Source: RGIG9115 sp045644665 (GTDB taxonomy: Bacteria; Bacillota; Clostridia; UBA1381). Taken from it: DNA of 16,655 bases. The stretch is taken from the NCBI GenBank assembly GCA_045644665.1, contig JAZRHH010000008.1, positions 1 through 16,655 on the forward strand. Direction: 5' to 3'. Below the pieces are notes generated by a model, which did no database searches, was not told the DNA's origin, and saw nothing but the letters and a program-made list of their open reading frames with translations. A program made the translations under genes and the position numbers. Of the stretch, positions 5,821 to 13,511 are shown piece after piece (positions within the stretch are counted from its first letter, which is position 1; each line of letters opens with the position of its first letter).

Positions 5821-8322
5821 TATTATTTTATTTAGTGCTTTTTGGAGTTCTACAACAATTAATGGCATGACGGAAAGGAGGATTACAAATTTCCATTCCT
5901 TAAAGGTAAGCGGCACTGTTCCAAAGAGGTTTGACATAAATGACACAACAACAAATTGTAGTGAAATTCCAAGCACAAAGGAGAATACAAGGAACTTATT
6001 TTTGAAAAATCTCTTTCCAAGGACACTTTCCTCACTTCGCATATTAAATGCATGAATAAGCTGTGAAAAGCTAAGTACACAAAAAGACATAGTTCTTGCA
6101 AGATCAAGATTTTGGTGTACATACAGTCCTGTACAAAAAGCAACCAAGCTTAGTGCTCCGATTAACATTCCCTCTAAGATAATTGATACAGTGGAGGAAA
6201 GGTCAAAGAGCTTATCACTCTTCCCTTTTTCAAGAAGCAAATCCTTATCAGCAGGGTCTATACCAAGCGCTACTGCCGGCAGTGAATCTGTTACAAGGTT
6301 AATCCAAAGTAGCTGCATTGGCAAAAGAGGTACCGGAAGACCAAAGGTGATTGATATAAACACTGTTACAATTTCGCCAATATTACTTGACAGCAGAAAT
6401 CTCACTGATTTTCTTATATTTTCATGTATTTCACGTCCGAGCCTTGCAGCTTTTACAATTGTAGCAAAATTGTCGTCTGTAAGCACCAAGTCAGACGAAG
6501 CCTTTGCAACATCTGTTCCGGCTATGCCAAGGCTGCAGCCTATGTCTGCACTTTTAAGTGCCGGTGCATCATTTACACCGTCACCTGTCATAGCAACAGT
6601 ATTACCAAGAACTTTTAGCGCCTTTACAATTCGTACCTTATGCTCTGGTGTGGCTCTTGCAAAAACACTATATTTTTGCACAGCTTCTGTCATTTCTTCG
6701 TCAGACATTTTATCTAGCGCTCTGCCTTCAATACACTCATCCTTTGAGCTTGCAATTCCAACTTCTTTTGCAATTGCAAAGGCTGTATCCTTATGGTCTC
6801 CCGTTATCATAACGGGTCTTATTCCGCCGCTCATACAAAGGCGTACAGCTTCCGGTACTTCCTTTCTTGGAGGGTCACTGATACCAATAAGTCCGCAAAA
6901 CACAAGACCATTTTCCTTAATATTTTTTGCAGAGGGTTTGTAGGCAACAGCTATTACACGAAGTGCCTTTGACGCAAAGCTGTTATTTGCGTCGAGTATC
7001 TCCACTTTTTTACCGGATGATAAAGCTTCGCTCTTACCATTCTTTAAGACGTGGGTACAACGGGACAAAACTATTTCCGGAGCACCTTTAATAACAAGAC
7101 ATTCATTTGTAAGTATGCGCATTTCCTTTGTTTTTGATGAAAATGGCTCCTCTCCTTTTTTATCAGCATTATAATTAATTTTTTCTACTTCACATTCTTT
7201 TAAAATTGCAAGTTCCGTAGGATTTTTGGTGTTCTCGCTACAGCAAATGCCTGCATATTTTAGTGTTTTTATTTTATCTCCGTAAATTTCCTTTACCTTC
7301 ATTTTATTTTCCGTGAGTGTGCCCGTTTTGTCAGTACATATTACATCAGCACTGCCAAGGGTTTCAACAGCCGGCAGGTTTCTTACTATTGCACCGCTTT
7401 TTGCCATTTTTTGTACACCAATAGACAACATGATTGTTACAATTGCAGGCAGTCCCTCGGGAATTGCCGCAACGGCAAGGCTGATTGAGGTTACAAACAT
7501 ATCAAATGGTGCAAGACGATGGAAAACTCCAATAACAAACACAAGAGCACATATTAAAAGGGCACATACGCCAAGATATTTTCCTACCTGTTCAAGCTTT
7601 ATTTGGAGAGGAGTCTGGGTTTCCTCCTCCTGACTTAGCATATCTGCAATTCGTCCCACCTCCGTTCCCATTCCTGTTGCCACAACAATTCCCCTTCCTT
7701 TGCCTCCTGTTACAAAGGTTCCGGAATATGCCATGTTGCATCTGTCGGCAAGGGGTGCATACACATCTTCCACAACATCTGTTTTCTTTGCCGCAGGCAC
7801 ACTTTCACCTGTAAGAGCAGATTCATCACACTCTAGGTCCTGTGCTTCAAAAAGGCGTATATCTGCCGCTACCACATCGCCTGTCCTAAGGACCAATATA
7901 TCACCTGTGCAAATTTCATCTGCCGGAATTTCTTTTTCCTCCCCATCCCTGATTACACAGGCAGAGGGTGCAGACATTTTTTTAAGTGCTTCTATTGATT
8001 TTTCTGCTTTTCGCTCCTGCATCACGCCAAGCACTGCATTAAATACAACAATACTGAGTATTATTATAGGCTCGGCAATATCTCCGTCCTTATCGATAAT
8101 ACTTGTAAAAAAAGATATACAGGCAGCGGCTATAAGTATTATAATTAAAAAGTCATTAAACTGCTTGAAAAAAAGGAGAGCTATTCCCTTTTTCTTTGAC
8201 TCCTGAAGCTTGTTTTTGCCATACTGTGAAAGTCTGTGCCTTGCTTCATTTTGGGAAAGTCCCTTATTTATATCTGTGTCATATTTTTTTGCTGTTTTTT
8301 CAACTGTTTCTGAAAAAGGCAT
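5803..8322 (-). CDS. P2A-type calcium-transporting ATPase
   Basis: A SERCA/PMCA-type P-type ATPase that should export Ca2+ from the cytosol using ATP. Numbered from the ATG at 8322 (839 aa), it has the actuator TGES at 171-174, PEGLP in M4 at 288-292, the phosphorylation motif DKTGTLT at 331-337, KGAPE in the nucleotide domain at 412-416, TGDHKDTA at 507-514 and the hinge TGDGVNDAP at 579-587. Membrane ligands seen in SERCA are kept: N and E in M5 (SSNIGE) and N, T, D in M6 (NLVTDSLP). The SERCA M8 glutamate is replaced by glutamine (FSQLIHAFN), as in some bacterial pumps. I prefer ATG 8322, preceded by GTGGTGG; the ATG at 8340 adds six odd residues and lacks a ribosome binding site. It is monocistronic. 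Calcium is inferred from motifs. Confidence 0.93.
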   Translation of the reverse strand: MPFSETVEKTAKKYDTDINKGLSQNEARHRLSQYGKNKLQESKKKGIALLFFKQFNDFLIIILIAAACISFFTSIIDKDGDIAEPIIILSIVVFNAVLGVMQERKAEKSIEALKKMSAPSACVIRDGEEKEIPADEICTGDILVLRTGDVVAADIRLFEAQDLECDESALTGESVPAAKKTDVVEDVYAPLADRCNMAYSGTFVTGGKGRGIVVATGMGTEVGRIADMLSQEEETQTPLQIKLEQVGKYLGVCALLICALVFVIGVFHRLAPFDMFVTSISLAVAAIPEGLPAIVTIMLSIGVQKMAKSGAIVRNLPAVETLGSADVICTDKTGTLTENKMKVKEIYGDKIKTLKYAGICCSENTKNPTELAILKECEVEKINYNADKKGEEPFSSKTKEMRILTNECLVIKGAPEIVLSRCTHVLKNGKSEALSSGKKVEILDANNSFASKALRVIAVAYKPSAKNIKENGLVFCGLIGISDPPRKEVPEAVRLCMSGGIRPVMITGDHKDTAFAIAKEVGIASSKDECIEGRALDKMSDEEMTEAVQKYSVFARATPEHKVRIVKALKVLGNTVAMTGDGVNDAPALKSADIGCSLGIAGTDVAKASSDLVLTDDNFATIVKAARLGREIHENIRKSVRFLLSSNIGEIVTVFISITFGLPVPLLPMQLLWINLVTDSLPAVALGIDPADKDLLLEKGKSDKLFDLSSTVSIILEGMLIGALSLVAFCTGLYVHQNLDLARTMSFCVLSFSQLIHAFNMRSEESVLGKRFFKNKFLVFSFVLGISLQFVVVSFMSNLFGTVPLTFKEWKFVILLSVMPLIVVELQKALNKIIKNHKQ

Positions 8323-8360
8323 CGTCCACCACGCTCCCATATATTGTTAACTAAATATAT

Positions 8361-8375
8361 GAAATGCGGCATTTC
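8361..8375. promoter_or_regulatory. Short palindrome upstream of the calcium ATPase gene
   Basis: GAAATG-CGG-CATTTC is a 6-bp inverted repeat; with a one-base bulge it extends by ATAT/ATAT. It lies about 40 bp before the ATPase start, in the spacer of a weak promoter (minus strand TTGTCA at 8385-8380; no good -10 at 17 bp, TATATT at 20 bp). This is the right place for a repressor operator, but no regulator is identified. Confidence 0.35.
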
Positions 8376-8383
8376 TATATGAC

Positions 8384-8410
8384 AAAAAGGTGTCTAATCG
8401 ACACCTTTTT
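8384..8410 (-). terminator. Terminator of the acyltransferase-like/ligase operon
   Basis: An 11-bp stem (8384-8394 with 8400-8410, AAAAAGGTGTC/GACACCTTTTT) around a 5-base loop, beginning five bases after the ligase stop codon. On the minus strand the T tract leads directly into TTGTCA, the candidate -35 of the ATPase gene. Confidence 0.88.
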
Positions 8411-8415
8411 GGAGT

Positions 8416-10119
8416 TTATTTTGTAATCAATTTTTCTTCTTCCTCTTTTTCAAGCTCTCTGTATGCTACCTTTCCGACCAGAGTCTTTGGAAGATTGTCA
8501 CGGAATTCATATTCCTTTGGAAGTGCGTATTTTGCAATACTCTTTTCACAATGGGCCTTGATAGACGCCTTTACCTCGTCTGTAGGCGAAAATCCGGGTT
8601 TTAGAACAATGAACGCCTTAACTCTTTGCATTCTGATTTCGTCCTTTACGCCTATAACTGTGCTAAACATTACAGCCTCGTGAGAGTCAATTATATTTTC
8701 TATCTGTGACGGATATACGTTGTATCCGTTTGTTACTATCATTCTTTTAAGTCTTTGAACAAAGTATATAAATCCGTCTTCGTCCATGTATCCCAGATCG
8801 CCTGTATGGAGATATGTTTTTCCGTCGTCATGAACTCTTAAGGTCTGGCTTGTTTCCTTTGGATTGTTTATATACTCTTTCATAAGTGTGGGACCTGCAA
8901 TACAAATTTCGCCCATTTGTCCCGCCGGCGCTTCATCATTTGTGCTTGGAATTACAATTTTATAGAATGTATCAGGGAATGGTATACCAATACTTCCCTC
9001 TCTGTAATATTCGCTTGGTGTAAGACAACTTGCAGTTACACACTCTGTTGTACCATAGCCCTCTCTTACCTGAATAGTTGCTCCACGGTCTTTCAAAAAT
9101 GCATCAACCTTTTTCTTTAGCTCAATAGACAGAGAATCGCCGCCGCTGAATAAGCCTTTAAGACATGAAAGGTCTGCATTTTTCATTTCATCGTTTCGCA
9201 TCATCGCTTCAAAGAGCGTGGGCACACCCGCCATATAGTTTGGTCTATACTTTTTAAAGAGACCCGGGAATTCCTGAACGTTGAGCCTTGGAACAAGAAC
9301 ACATCTTGCTCCGAATGCAAGCATAGTATGAATACCAACACCAAGTCCAAAGCCATGGAATACAGGCATTATTGAAAGCATTGTATCCCCTGCAGTCAGG
9401 CACCCTGATGCTGCACCTGTTTGCATTGCAAGGGCATTGAAGTTAAGGTTTGTAAGGAGTATACCCTTTGATGTTCCTGTTGTTCCACCACTAAAGAGTA
9501 TTGCTGCAGAGTCTTCGCCTTTTCCCTTATATGTAATTTCTCCGCTGTAATTTTTGCCACTGTTTAAAAAGTCTTTCCAGGATATAACATTATGCTCATT
9601 TGGAACTTTTGGCTCGTTTCCTACAAATTTATAAAGGAAACCTTTAACAACGGGAAGAGCTTCTTCAATTTTTGAAACAATAATTTTTTCTACAGAAGTT
9701 TTACCCTCGATTGCCCTGAACTTATCATAGAACTGACTAAGTGTTATGGCTATACGACTCTTACTTTCATTCAAGTAAAACATAATTTCGTTTTCTGCAG
9801 AAAGAGGATGTACCATACTTGCAACAGCACCAATTTTGTTTATGGCATATAGCATAACAACAGCCTGAGGAACATTCGGAAGGCATATTGTAACCGCGTC
9901 GCCAGCATTAATCCCCATAGCTTTAAGGGACTTTGCACACGTGTCAATTTCAGAGATAAACTTTTCATACGTAACTGAATTGCCCTGAAAATCATAAGCA
10001 ATATATGATGGATATTCACTTGCCACATTTTTTATCATATCGTACATTGAAATGTCAGGATAATTAAGAGTGTGAGGAGTATCTCCGTAAAATTTAAACC
10101 ATTTAGCTTCAGAACTCAA
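8416..10119 (-). CDS. AMP-forming acyl-CoA synthetase-like ligase
   Basis: An ANL-superfamily adenylating enzyme, most like fatty-acyl-CoA ligases: it should activate a carboxylic acid with ATP and transfer it to CoA or another thiol. With 567 residues counted from TTG 10119, it has the P-loop-like FSGGTTGTSKG at 209-219, YGTTE at 355-359, TGD at 439-441, the hinge region RLKRMIVTNGYNVYP near 457-470, and the catalytic lysine in PKTLVGKVAYRE at K550. No membrane segment or carrier domain is present. I chose the TTG at 10119 because GGGGAGG lies nine bases upstream, inside the preceding gene; a TTG at 10149 with GGAG would add ten residues. It overlaps the upstream gene by 11 bp, so translation is probably coupled. 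The acyl substrate cannot be told. Confidence 0.9.
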   Translation of the reverse strand: MSSEAKWFKFYGDTPHTLNYPDISMYDMIKNVASEYPSYIAYDFQGNSVTYEKFISEIDTCAKSLKAMGINAGDAVTICLPNVPQAVVMLYAINKIGAVASMVHPLSAENEIMFYLNESKSRIAITLSQFYDKFRAIEGKTSVEKIIVSKIEEALPVVKGFLYKFVGNEPKVPNEHNVISWKDFLNSGKNYSGEITYKGKGEDSAAILFSGGTTGTSKGILLTNLNFNALAMQTGAASGCLTAGDTMLSIMPVFHGFGLGVGIHTMLAFGARCVLVPRLNVQEFPGLFKKYRPNYMAGVPTLFEAMMRNDEMKNADLSCLKGLFSGGDSLSIELKKKVDAFLKDRGATIQVREGYGTTECVTASCLTPSEYYREGSIGIPFPDTFYKIVIPSTNDEAPAGQMGEICIAGPTLMKEYINNPKETSQTLRVHDDGKTYLHTGDLGYMDEDGFIYFVQRLKRMIVTNGYNVYPSQIENIIDSHEAVMFSTVIGVKDEIRMQRVKAFIVLKPGFSPTDEVKASIKAHCEKSIAKYALPKEYEFRDNLPKTLVGKVAYRELEKEEEEKLITK

Positions 10120-10975
10120 ATTCAATTTCCTCCCCAAGTGTTTTATCAAGCAACTCCGGATTTTTGAAAAGATGCTTAATAAGTTTTAATGAACGGGCAA
10201 AATAAAATCCATCTGCAATACGCTCGTCCAATGTAACGCCGATATTTACGATATCACGTACTGCCTGCTCCCCGTTTTCGTTAAGTATCATTTCTTTATG
10301 TATTTCTCCGATTGTGATTACAATTCCGTTAGTACCAAAGTTATTAAGATGATGGTATACAGCGTCACACTTTATACTTCCAAGATTTGAAAGAAGGACT
10401 GTACAGTAGTTTGTGTCAACGCTGCTAAATGATTTTGGCATTAGTCCGTGAGAATCTGCAAAGTTCATAAAAAGCATGAAAAGCTCCATAATGGGCTTTG
10501 GAAGTTTTTTGACAATATTAAGAATACCATCAACCTGCATTCCGCCGTCTTCCTTTTTAGCTTCCTTAACCTGTGGAGAAAGCCTGTCCGTTATAGCACA
10601 AAGATTTTCCTCATCCTTTGGGCGATAAATCATAAGAGTTTCTTCCGAGTGGTCTGTAAACTTCTTTTTTATAGTAAATCCCATTGATATATCGTGGCGC
10701 ATATAATATCTCTTACCCGAAATATATCTGTTAAGGAGAGGGCGCATCTTGATTGTTCTGGCAACCGCGGCAATCATACAATGGAAAAGAGTTACCTTTC
10801 TCTCTCCGCTTTCGTTTTTCTTTTTTATATATTCAAGAAGCTCTGTTACATCTATTTTTTGATTTATGTAAACCTCTGCATCTGTCCTTTTTGGCATAAG
10901 GTACGCCATATAAAAATGCAAACCGTCAATATCACGAATGCGATAGGCATCATACCTGTCTCCCCATCTTCTCAT
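10109..10975 (-). CDS. E2/CAT-fold acyltransferase-like protein without the usual catalytic His
   Basis: A 288-aa protein resembling the catalytic domain of 2-oxoacid dehydrogenase E2 and chloramphenicol acetyltransferase. The support is the C-terminal pattern VTLDERIADGFYFARSLKL (about 247-265), which matches the E2 DHRVxDG active-site region, and the SNLGS segment (196-200), which matches the strand bearing the E2 oxyanion residue. The catalytic His of E2/CAT is Glu here (DERIADG, E251), while the Asp is kept. No lipoyl or E3-binding domain is present, so it is not a normal E2 subunit. ATG 10975 is preferred because AAGGAGG lies eight bases upstream; ATG 10999 has no such site. It is first in an operon with the ligase, which may make its acyl substrate. 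Function unknown. Confidence 0.75.
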   Translation of the reverse strand: MRRWGDRYDAYRIRDIDGLHFYMAYLMPKRTDAEVYINQKIDVTELLEYIKKKNESGERKVTLFHCMIAAVARTIKMRPLLNRYISGKRYYMRHDISMGFTIKKKFTDHSEETLMIYRPKDEENLCAITDRLSPQVKEAKKEDGGMQVDGILNIVKKLPKPIMELFMLFMNFADSHGLMPKSFSSVDTNYCTVLLSNLGSIKCDAVYHHLNNFGTNGIVITIGEIHKEMILNENGEQAVRDIVNIGVTLDERIADGFYFARSLKLIKHLFKNPELLDKTLGEEIEFEF

Positions 10976-11006
10976 GAATTTATCCTCCTTAATATGCATT
11001 TAGTTT

Positions 11007-11035
11007 AGTATATCATATCTACATCCCAAAGTCAA
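11007..11035 (-). promoter_or_regulatory. Promoter of the acyltransferase-like/ligase operon
   Basis: Minus strand: -35 TTGACT (11030-11035), a 17-bp spacer and -10 TATACT (11007-11012) preceded by TGA (extended -10). The leader would be about 25 nt and carries AAGGAGG. Confidence 0.8.
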
Positions 11036-11056
11036 ACATAATTCGACAATAAATAA

Positions 11057-11078
11057 ACCTGTCTACAATTAAACAGGT
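11057..11078 (-). terminator. Terminator of the lipid kinase gene
   Basis: Minus strand: ACCTGT pairs with ACAGGT, extended inward by T-G, T-A and A-T pairs to a 9-bp stem with a 4-base loop. The tail TTTATTTATT (11056-11047) follows. It starts 13 bp after the kinase stop and lies just ahead of the next operon's promoter. Confidence 0.7.
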
Positions 11079-11091
11079 CTATGTATAAATA

Positions 11092-12003
11092 TCATACCGG
11101 TATAACAAAGTTTACAGCCTCTGGTACAACCTCAAATTCTGTTACTTCTGCATCTGTTATTTCTCCGTCTGTGCAAATTTTTAAATTTTTCTCAAGAGGA
11201 GTAATTTTTATTTTCTTACACTTAACAGAGGAAATAATATCTTCTATTCCCTTAAGCTTCATATGTGTACCTTTCATATAGTAAGGAAGAAGCTTTATAA
11301 ATTTAAACCTAGAAACATTTTTTATAATGTTTACATTTATAAGTCCGTCTCTAACAGATGCAAGGGGATTACTTTTTATTCCACCACCGCAGAAGCTACC
11401 GTTAGCAATTGATGTGAGAAGAAGTGCACCCGAATATTTCTCCTCGCCGTCAAACTCTATTTTTAGCTTTGCACCTTTTTTCTTTATAAGGGCTGTTAGA
11501 ATAGATAAAAAATATGCAAGGGGCCCTGAAATAAACGGTTTCTTCTTCATATTAGCGGTCATATCTGCTACATTACAGTCAAAGCCAATATTGAACATAT
11601 TTATGCAATAACCCTCTTTTTCCATGGAGGTAAACTTTATTGCATCACACTTTACGGTTTCTCCGCTAAGTTGTGAAGCAACACTTGAAAAATCCCTGGT
11701 AAAGTTACGACAAAAATCGTTGCCCGTACCCATAGGCATAACACCAATTTCTGCCTCATGACATGCTACTGCACCATTTAACACTTCGCTGAGCGTCCCG
11801 TCTCCGCCACAAGCTATAAAGCGTGCCGCACCGGTGGTTTCACAATACTCCTTTACAAAACGTGTAGCGTCGCCAACAGAGGTGGTTACATATATTTCAA
11901 TTTGCTTTCCAAGAGCATTTGCTGTCTCCTTTATAGAGGAGATTATTTTGTTTATGTCTTTGCCCTGTCCTGCTTTTGGATTTACTATAAAAACTGTTTT
12001 CAT
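11092..12003 (-). CDS. Diacylglycerol kinase family lipid kinase (DgkB/YegS/BmrU)
   Basis: A 303-aa soluble lipid kinase of the DAGK catalytic family, which phosphorylates diacylglycerol or a related lipid with ATP at the membrane face; DgkB of Gram-positive bacteria recycles diacylglycerol released during lipoteichoic acid synthesis. The nucleotide-binding segments are clear: NPKAGQGK at 8-15, GGDGT at 66-70 and MGTGNDF at 91-97. A lysine-rich segment near 152-156 and 173-178 could aid membrane contact. GAAGGA lies seven bases upstream of the ATG. The gene has its own promoter and terminator. Whether the substrate is diacylglycerol, another lipid or a sphingoid base cannot be decided from sequence alone. 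Confidence 0.9.
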   Translation of the reverse strand: MKTVFIVNPKAGQGKDINKIISSIKETANALGKQIEIYVTTSVGDATRFVKEYCETTGAARFIACGGDGTLSEVLNGAVACHEAEIGVMPMGTGNDFCRNFTRDFSSVASQLSGETVKCDAIKFTSMEKEGYCINMFNIGFDCNVADMTANMKKKPFISGPLAYFLSILTALIKKKGAKLKIEFDGEEKYSGALLLTSIANGSFCGGGIKSNPLASVRDGLINVNIIKNVSRFKFIKLLPYYMKGTHMKLKGIEDIISSVKCKKIKITPLEKNLKICTDGEITDAEVTEFEVVPEAVNFVIPV

Positions 12004-12061
12004 AGAAAATTCCTTCTCTTACATTATTTTAATTGTCGAAAAATGTATATTTTACAAAAAA

Positions 12062-12090
12062 ATTATATCATACAAAAAAATATAATTCAA
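12062..12090 (-). promoter_or_regulatory. Promoter of the lipid kinase gene
   Basis: Minus strand: -35 TTGAAT (12085-12090), a 17-bp spacer and a perfect -10 TATAAT (12062-12067) preceded by TGA. It is divergent from the permease promoter at 12108, with 17 bp between the two -35 boxes. Confidence 0.85.
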
Positions 12091-12107
12091 GGTATATTAT
12101 AAAAAAC

Positions 12108-12136
12108 TTGATTATTTTATGCCTTTGTGATACAAT
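12108..12136 (+). promoter_or_regulatory. Promoter of the SLC13/ArsB-like permease gene
   Basis: TTGATT (12108-12113), a 17-bp spacer and TACAAT (12131-12136) preceded by TGA. Transcription should start near 12143, inside the ribosome binding site GGAGGTG (12142-12148), so the leader would be only about 12 nt. Confidence 0.75.
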
Positions 12137-12154
12137 TTTCCGGAGGTGGGAAAT

Positions 12155-13240
12155 ATGATAAAATTAATTAAAAAAGACTTATTTTTTACTATATCAATAC
12201 TGCTTGCACTATTGTCAACATTTTTTGTTTTACCTGACAAACAGTATTTTGACTATATAAACCTACCCGTACTTATACTTTTGTTTTGCTTGATGATTGT
12301 TGTTGCAGGGTTTGAAAAAACAGGAGTATTTGACAGTTTGAAATCAAAAATGTCAAATATAAAAAACGAAAAATCACTTATTTTTACCCTGTGTATGCTA
12401 TGTTTTTTTGTTTCCGCTCTTGTTACAAACGATGTTGCACTTATTACCTTTGTTCCCTTTTCTCTGGCAATTTTAAAAGGGAGAAAACAAAGCTCTATAA
12501 TATTTTGCGTTGTTATGGAAACAATTTCTGCAAATCTTGGAAGTTTACTTACTCCAATTGGAAATCCTCAAAATTTGTATTTGTATACAACCTACTCAAT
12601 TTCCATTGGAGAGTTCTTTAAAACAACACTTCCGTTGGGAGCTATTTGCTTTTTAATGATTTGTATTTGCTTTTTATTTTTAAAGAAAAGTAATTTAAAC
12701 TGTTCAAAAAGTGAAGCCTCTTATAATCTTGACAAAAAATCTTTTTGGATTTTTTCTGTGCTTTTTGTTATATGTATTTTATCTGTACTTGATATAATAT
12801 CTTGCTACATAACTTTAATAGCAGTTGGCTTATGTACATTTTTTATAGACAAAACATTATTTAAAAAAGCTGATTATATTCTTTTGCTAACCTTTGTTTG
12901 CTTCTTTGTTTTTTCGGGAAATATAGCAAGAATACCTATGGTTTATTCTCTTATTTCTGAAATAATACAAAAAAATGAGATACTTGCCACGTCTGCTATA
13001 TGCCAGATTATAAGTAATGTTCCGGCAGCTGCAATGCTAAGCTCATTTACAGATAACGGAAAAGCCTTAATTATTGGTACTAATATAGGTGGTCTTGGCA
13101 CTCTAATTGCTTCCATGGCAAGCCTCATATCATACAGATACATAAGCCGAGAAAAAGAGATAAGCAAAGGAAAATATGTAATTACTTTTAGCATTTATAA
13201 TTTTGTGATGCTTTTTGTACTTCTTCTTATATATGGATAA
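12155..13240 (+). CDS. SLC13/ArsB/NhaD-like (ion transporter superfamily) permease
   Basis: A 361-aa inner-membrane protein with about ten hydrophobic segments. Two inverted halves typical of this superfamily are visible: TNDVALITFVPF (91-102) followed by NLGSLLTPIGNPQNLY (127-142), and SNVPAAAML (287-295) followed by GTNIGGLGTL (308-317). In relatives the SNT/TND-type and NxGGxxTPxG-type loops bind the anion and coupling ion. The substrate could be a dicarboxylate, arsenite, sulfate or Na+/H+; I cannot decide. It is shorter than the usual 420-450 residues but both halves are complete. ATG 12155 is chosen because GGAGGTG lies six bases upstream; GTG 12146 would lie within that site. The gene is clearly more AT-rich than its neighbours (TTA, ATA, TTT). 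Confidence 0.82.
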   Translation: MIKLIKKDLFFTISILLALLSTFFVLPDKQYFDYINLPVLILLFCLMIVVAGFEKTGVFDSLKSKMSNIKNEKSLIFTLCMLCFFVSALVTNDVALITFVPFSLAILKGRKQSSIIFCVVMETISANLGSLLTPIGNPQNLYLYTTYSISIGEFFKTTLPLGAICFLMICICFLFLKKSNLNCSKSEASYNLDKKSFWIFSVLFVICILSVLDIISCYITLIAVGLCTFFIDKTLFKKADYILLLTFVCFFVFSGNIARIPMVYSLISEIIQKNEILATSAICQIISNVPAAAMLSSFTDNGKALIIGTNIGGLGTLIASMASLISYRYISREKEISKGKYVITFSIYNFVMLFVLLLIYG

Positions 13241-13247
13241 TTTTCTA

Positions 13248-13276
13248 TTTACATGGAAAAATATTTATGATACAAT
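13248..13276 (+). promoter_or_regulatory. Promoter of the ftrB-like/trxA operon
   Basis: TTTACA (13248-13253), a 17-bp spacer and TACAAT (13271-13276) preceded by TGA, giving the same extended -10 (TATGATACAAT) seen elsewhere in the window. It begins seven bases after the permease stop, and no terminator separates them, so read-through may add to expression. Confidence 0.8.
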
Positions 13277-13297
13277 AAAATAAAAGAGGTGAGATTT

Positions 13298-13498
13298 GTG
13301 GCAGTGAGATTAAACGAGGATAAAGAGGTTGTAAAAACAATCAAGGCAGGTCTTAAGGCAAAGGGTGGATATTGCCCTTGCAGAATTCCAAAAACAGAGG
13401 AATACAAATGCATGTGTAAGGAATTTAAAGAACAAATTGCCGACCCTGATTTTGAGGGGTACTGCCATTGTATGCTTTATTATAAATCAAAGGACTAA
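13298..13498 (+). CDS. Ferredoxin:thioredoxin reductase catalytic-subunit-type protein, 66 aa
   Basis: A small Fe-S protein of the FTR catalytic (beta) family, which passes electrons from ferredoxin through a [4Fe-4S] cluster to a disulfide that reduces thioredoxin. The three Cys-x-Cys motifs are present in order: CPC (residues 26-28), CMC (38-40) and CHC (56-58), in the contexts GYCPCRIP, KCMCKEF and GYCHCM. By analogy with plant FTR, the first Cys of motif one, both of motif two and the first of motif three bind the cluster; the second Cys of motifs one and three form the redox disulfide. The middle motif has Met for Pro and the spacing differs from plant FTR. GTG 13298 is preferred (AGAGGTG six bases upstream) over GTG 13289. 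trxA follows 13 bp on. No FTR alpha subunit is present. Confidence 0.85.
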   Translation: MAVRLNEDKEVVKTIKAGLKAKGGYCPCRIPKTEEYKCMCKEFKEQIADPDFEGYCHCMLYYKSKD

Positions 13499-13511
13499 GG
13501 AGGATAAAGAT

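Noticed and set aside
6191..6943. Long open frame on the plus strand opposite the calcium ATPase gene, also at 7700-8206 and 7313-7633
   Set aside because: They are antisense to a clear P-type ATPase, have low-complexity Ser/Ala/Thr-rich products, and show no ribosome binding site or promoter.
8323..8415. Riboswitch (manganese-type or similar) before the P-type ATPase
   Set aside because: Only about 90 bases separate the genes, and these hold a terminator and a short palindrome; there is no room for a complex aptamer.
10109..10975. Chloramphenicol acetyltransferase (antibiotic resistance gene)
   Set aside because: The similarity is only at fold level, the catalytic His is missing, and the operon partner is an acyl-activating ligase.
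12146..12148. GTG as the start of the permease
   Set aside because: It is part of the GGAGGTG ribosome binding site of the ATG at 12155.
13365..13511. N-terminal extension of the thioredoxin frame by 49 residues
   Set aside because: It overlaps the FTR-like gene in another frame and has no ribosome binding site; the ATG at 13512 has AAGGAGG and gives the normal 102-residue length.
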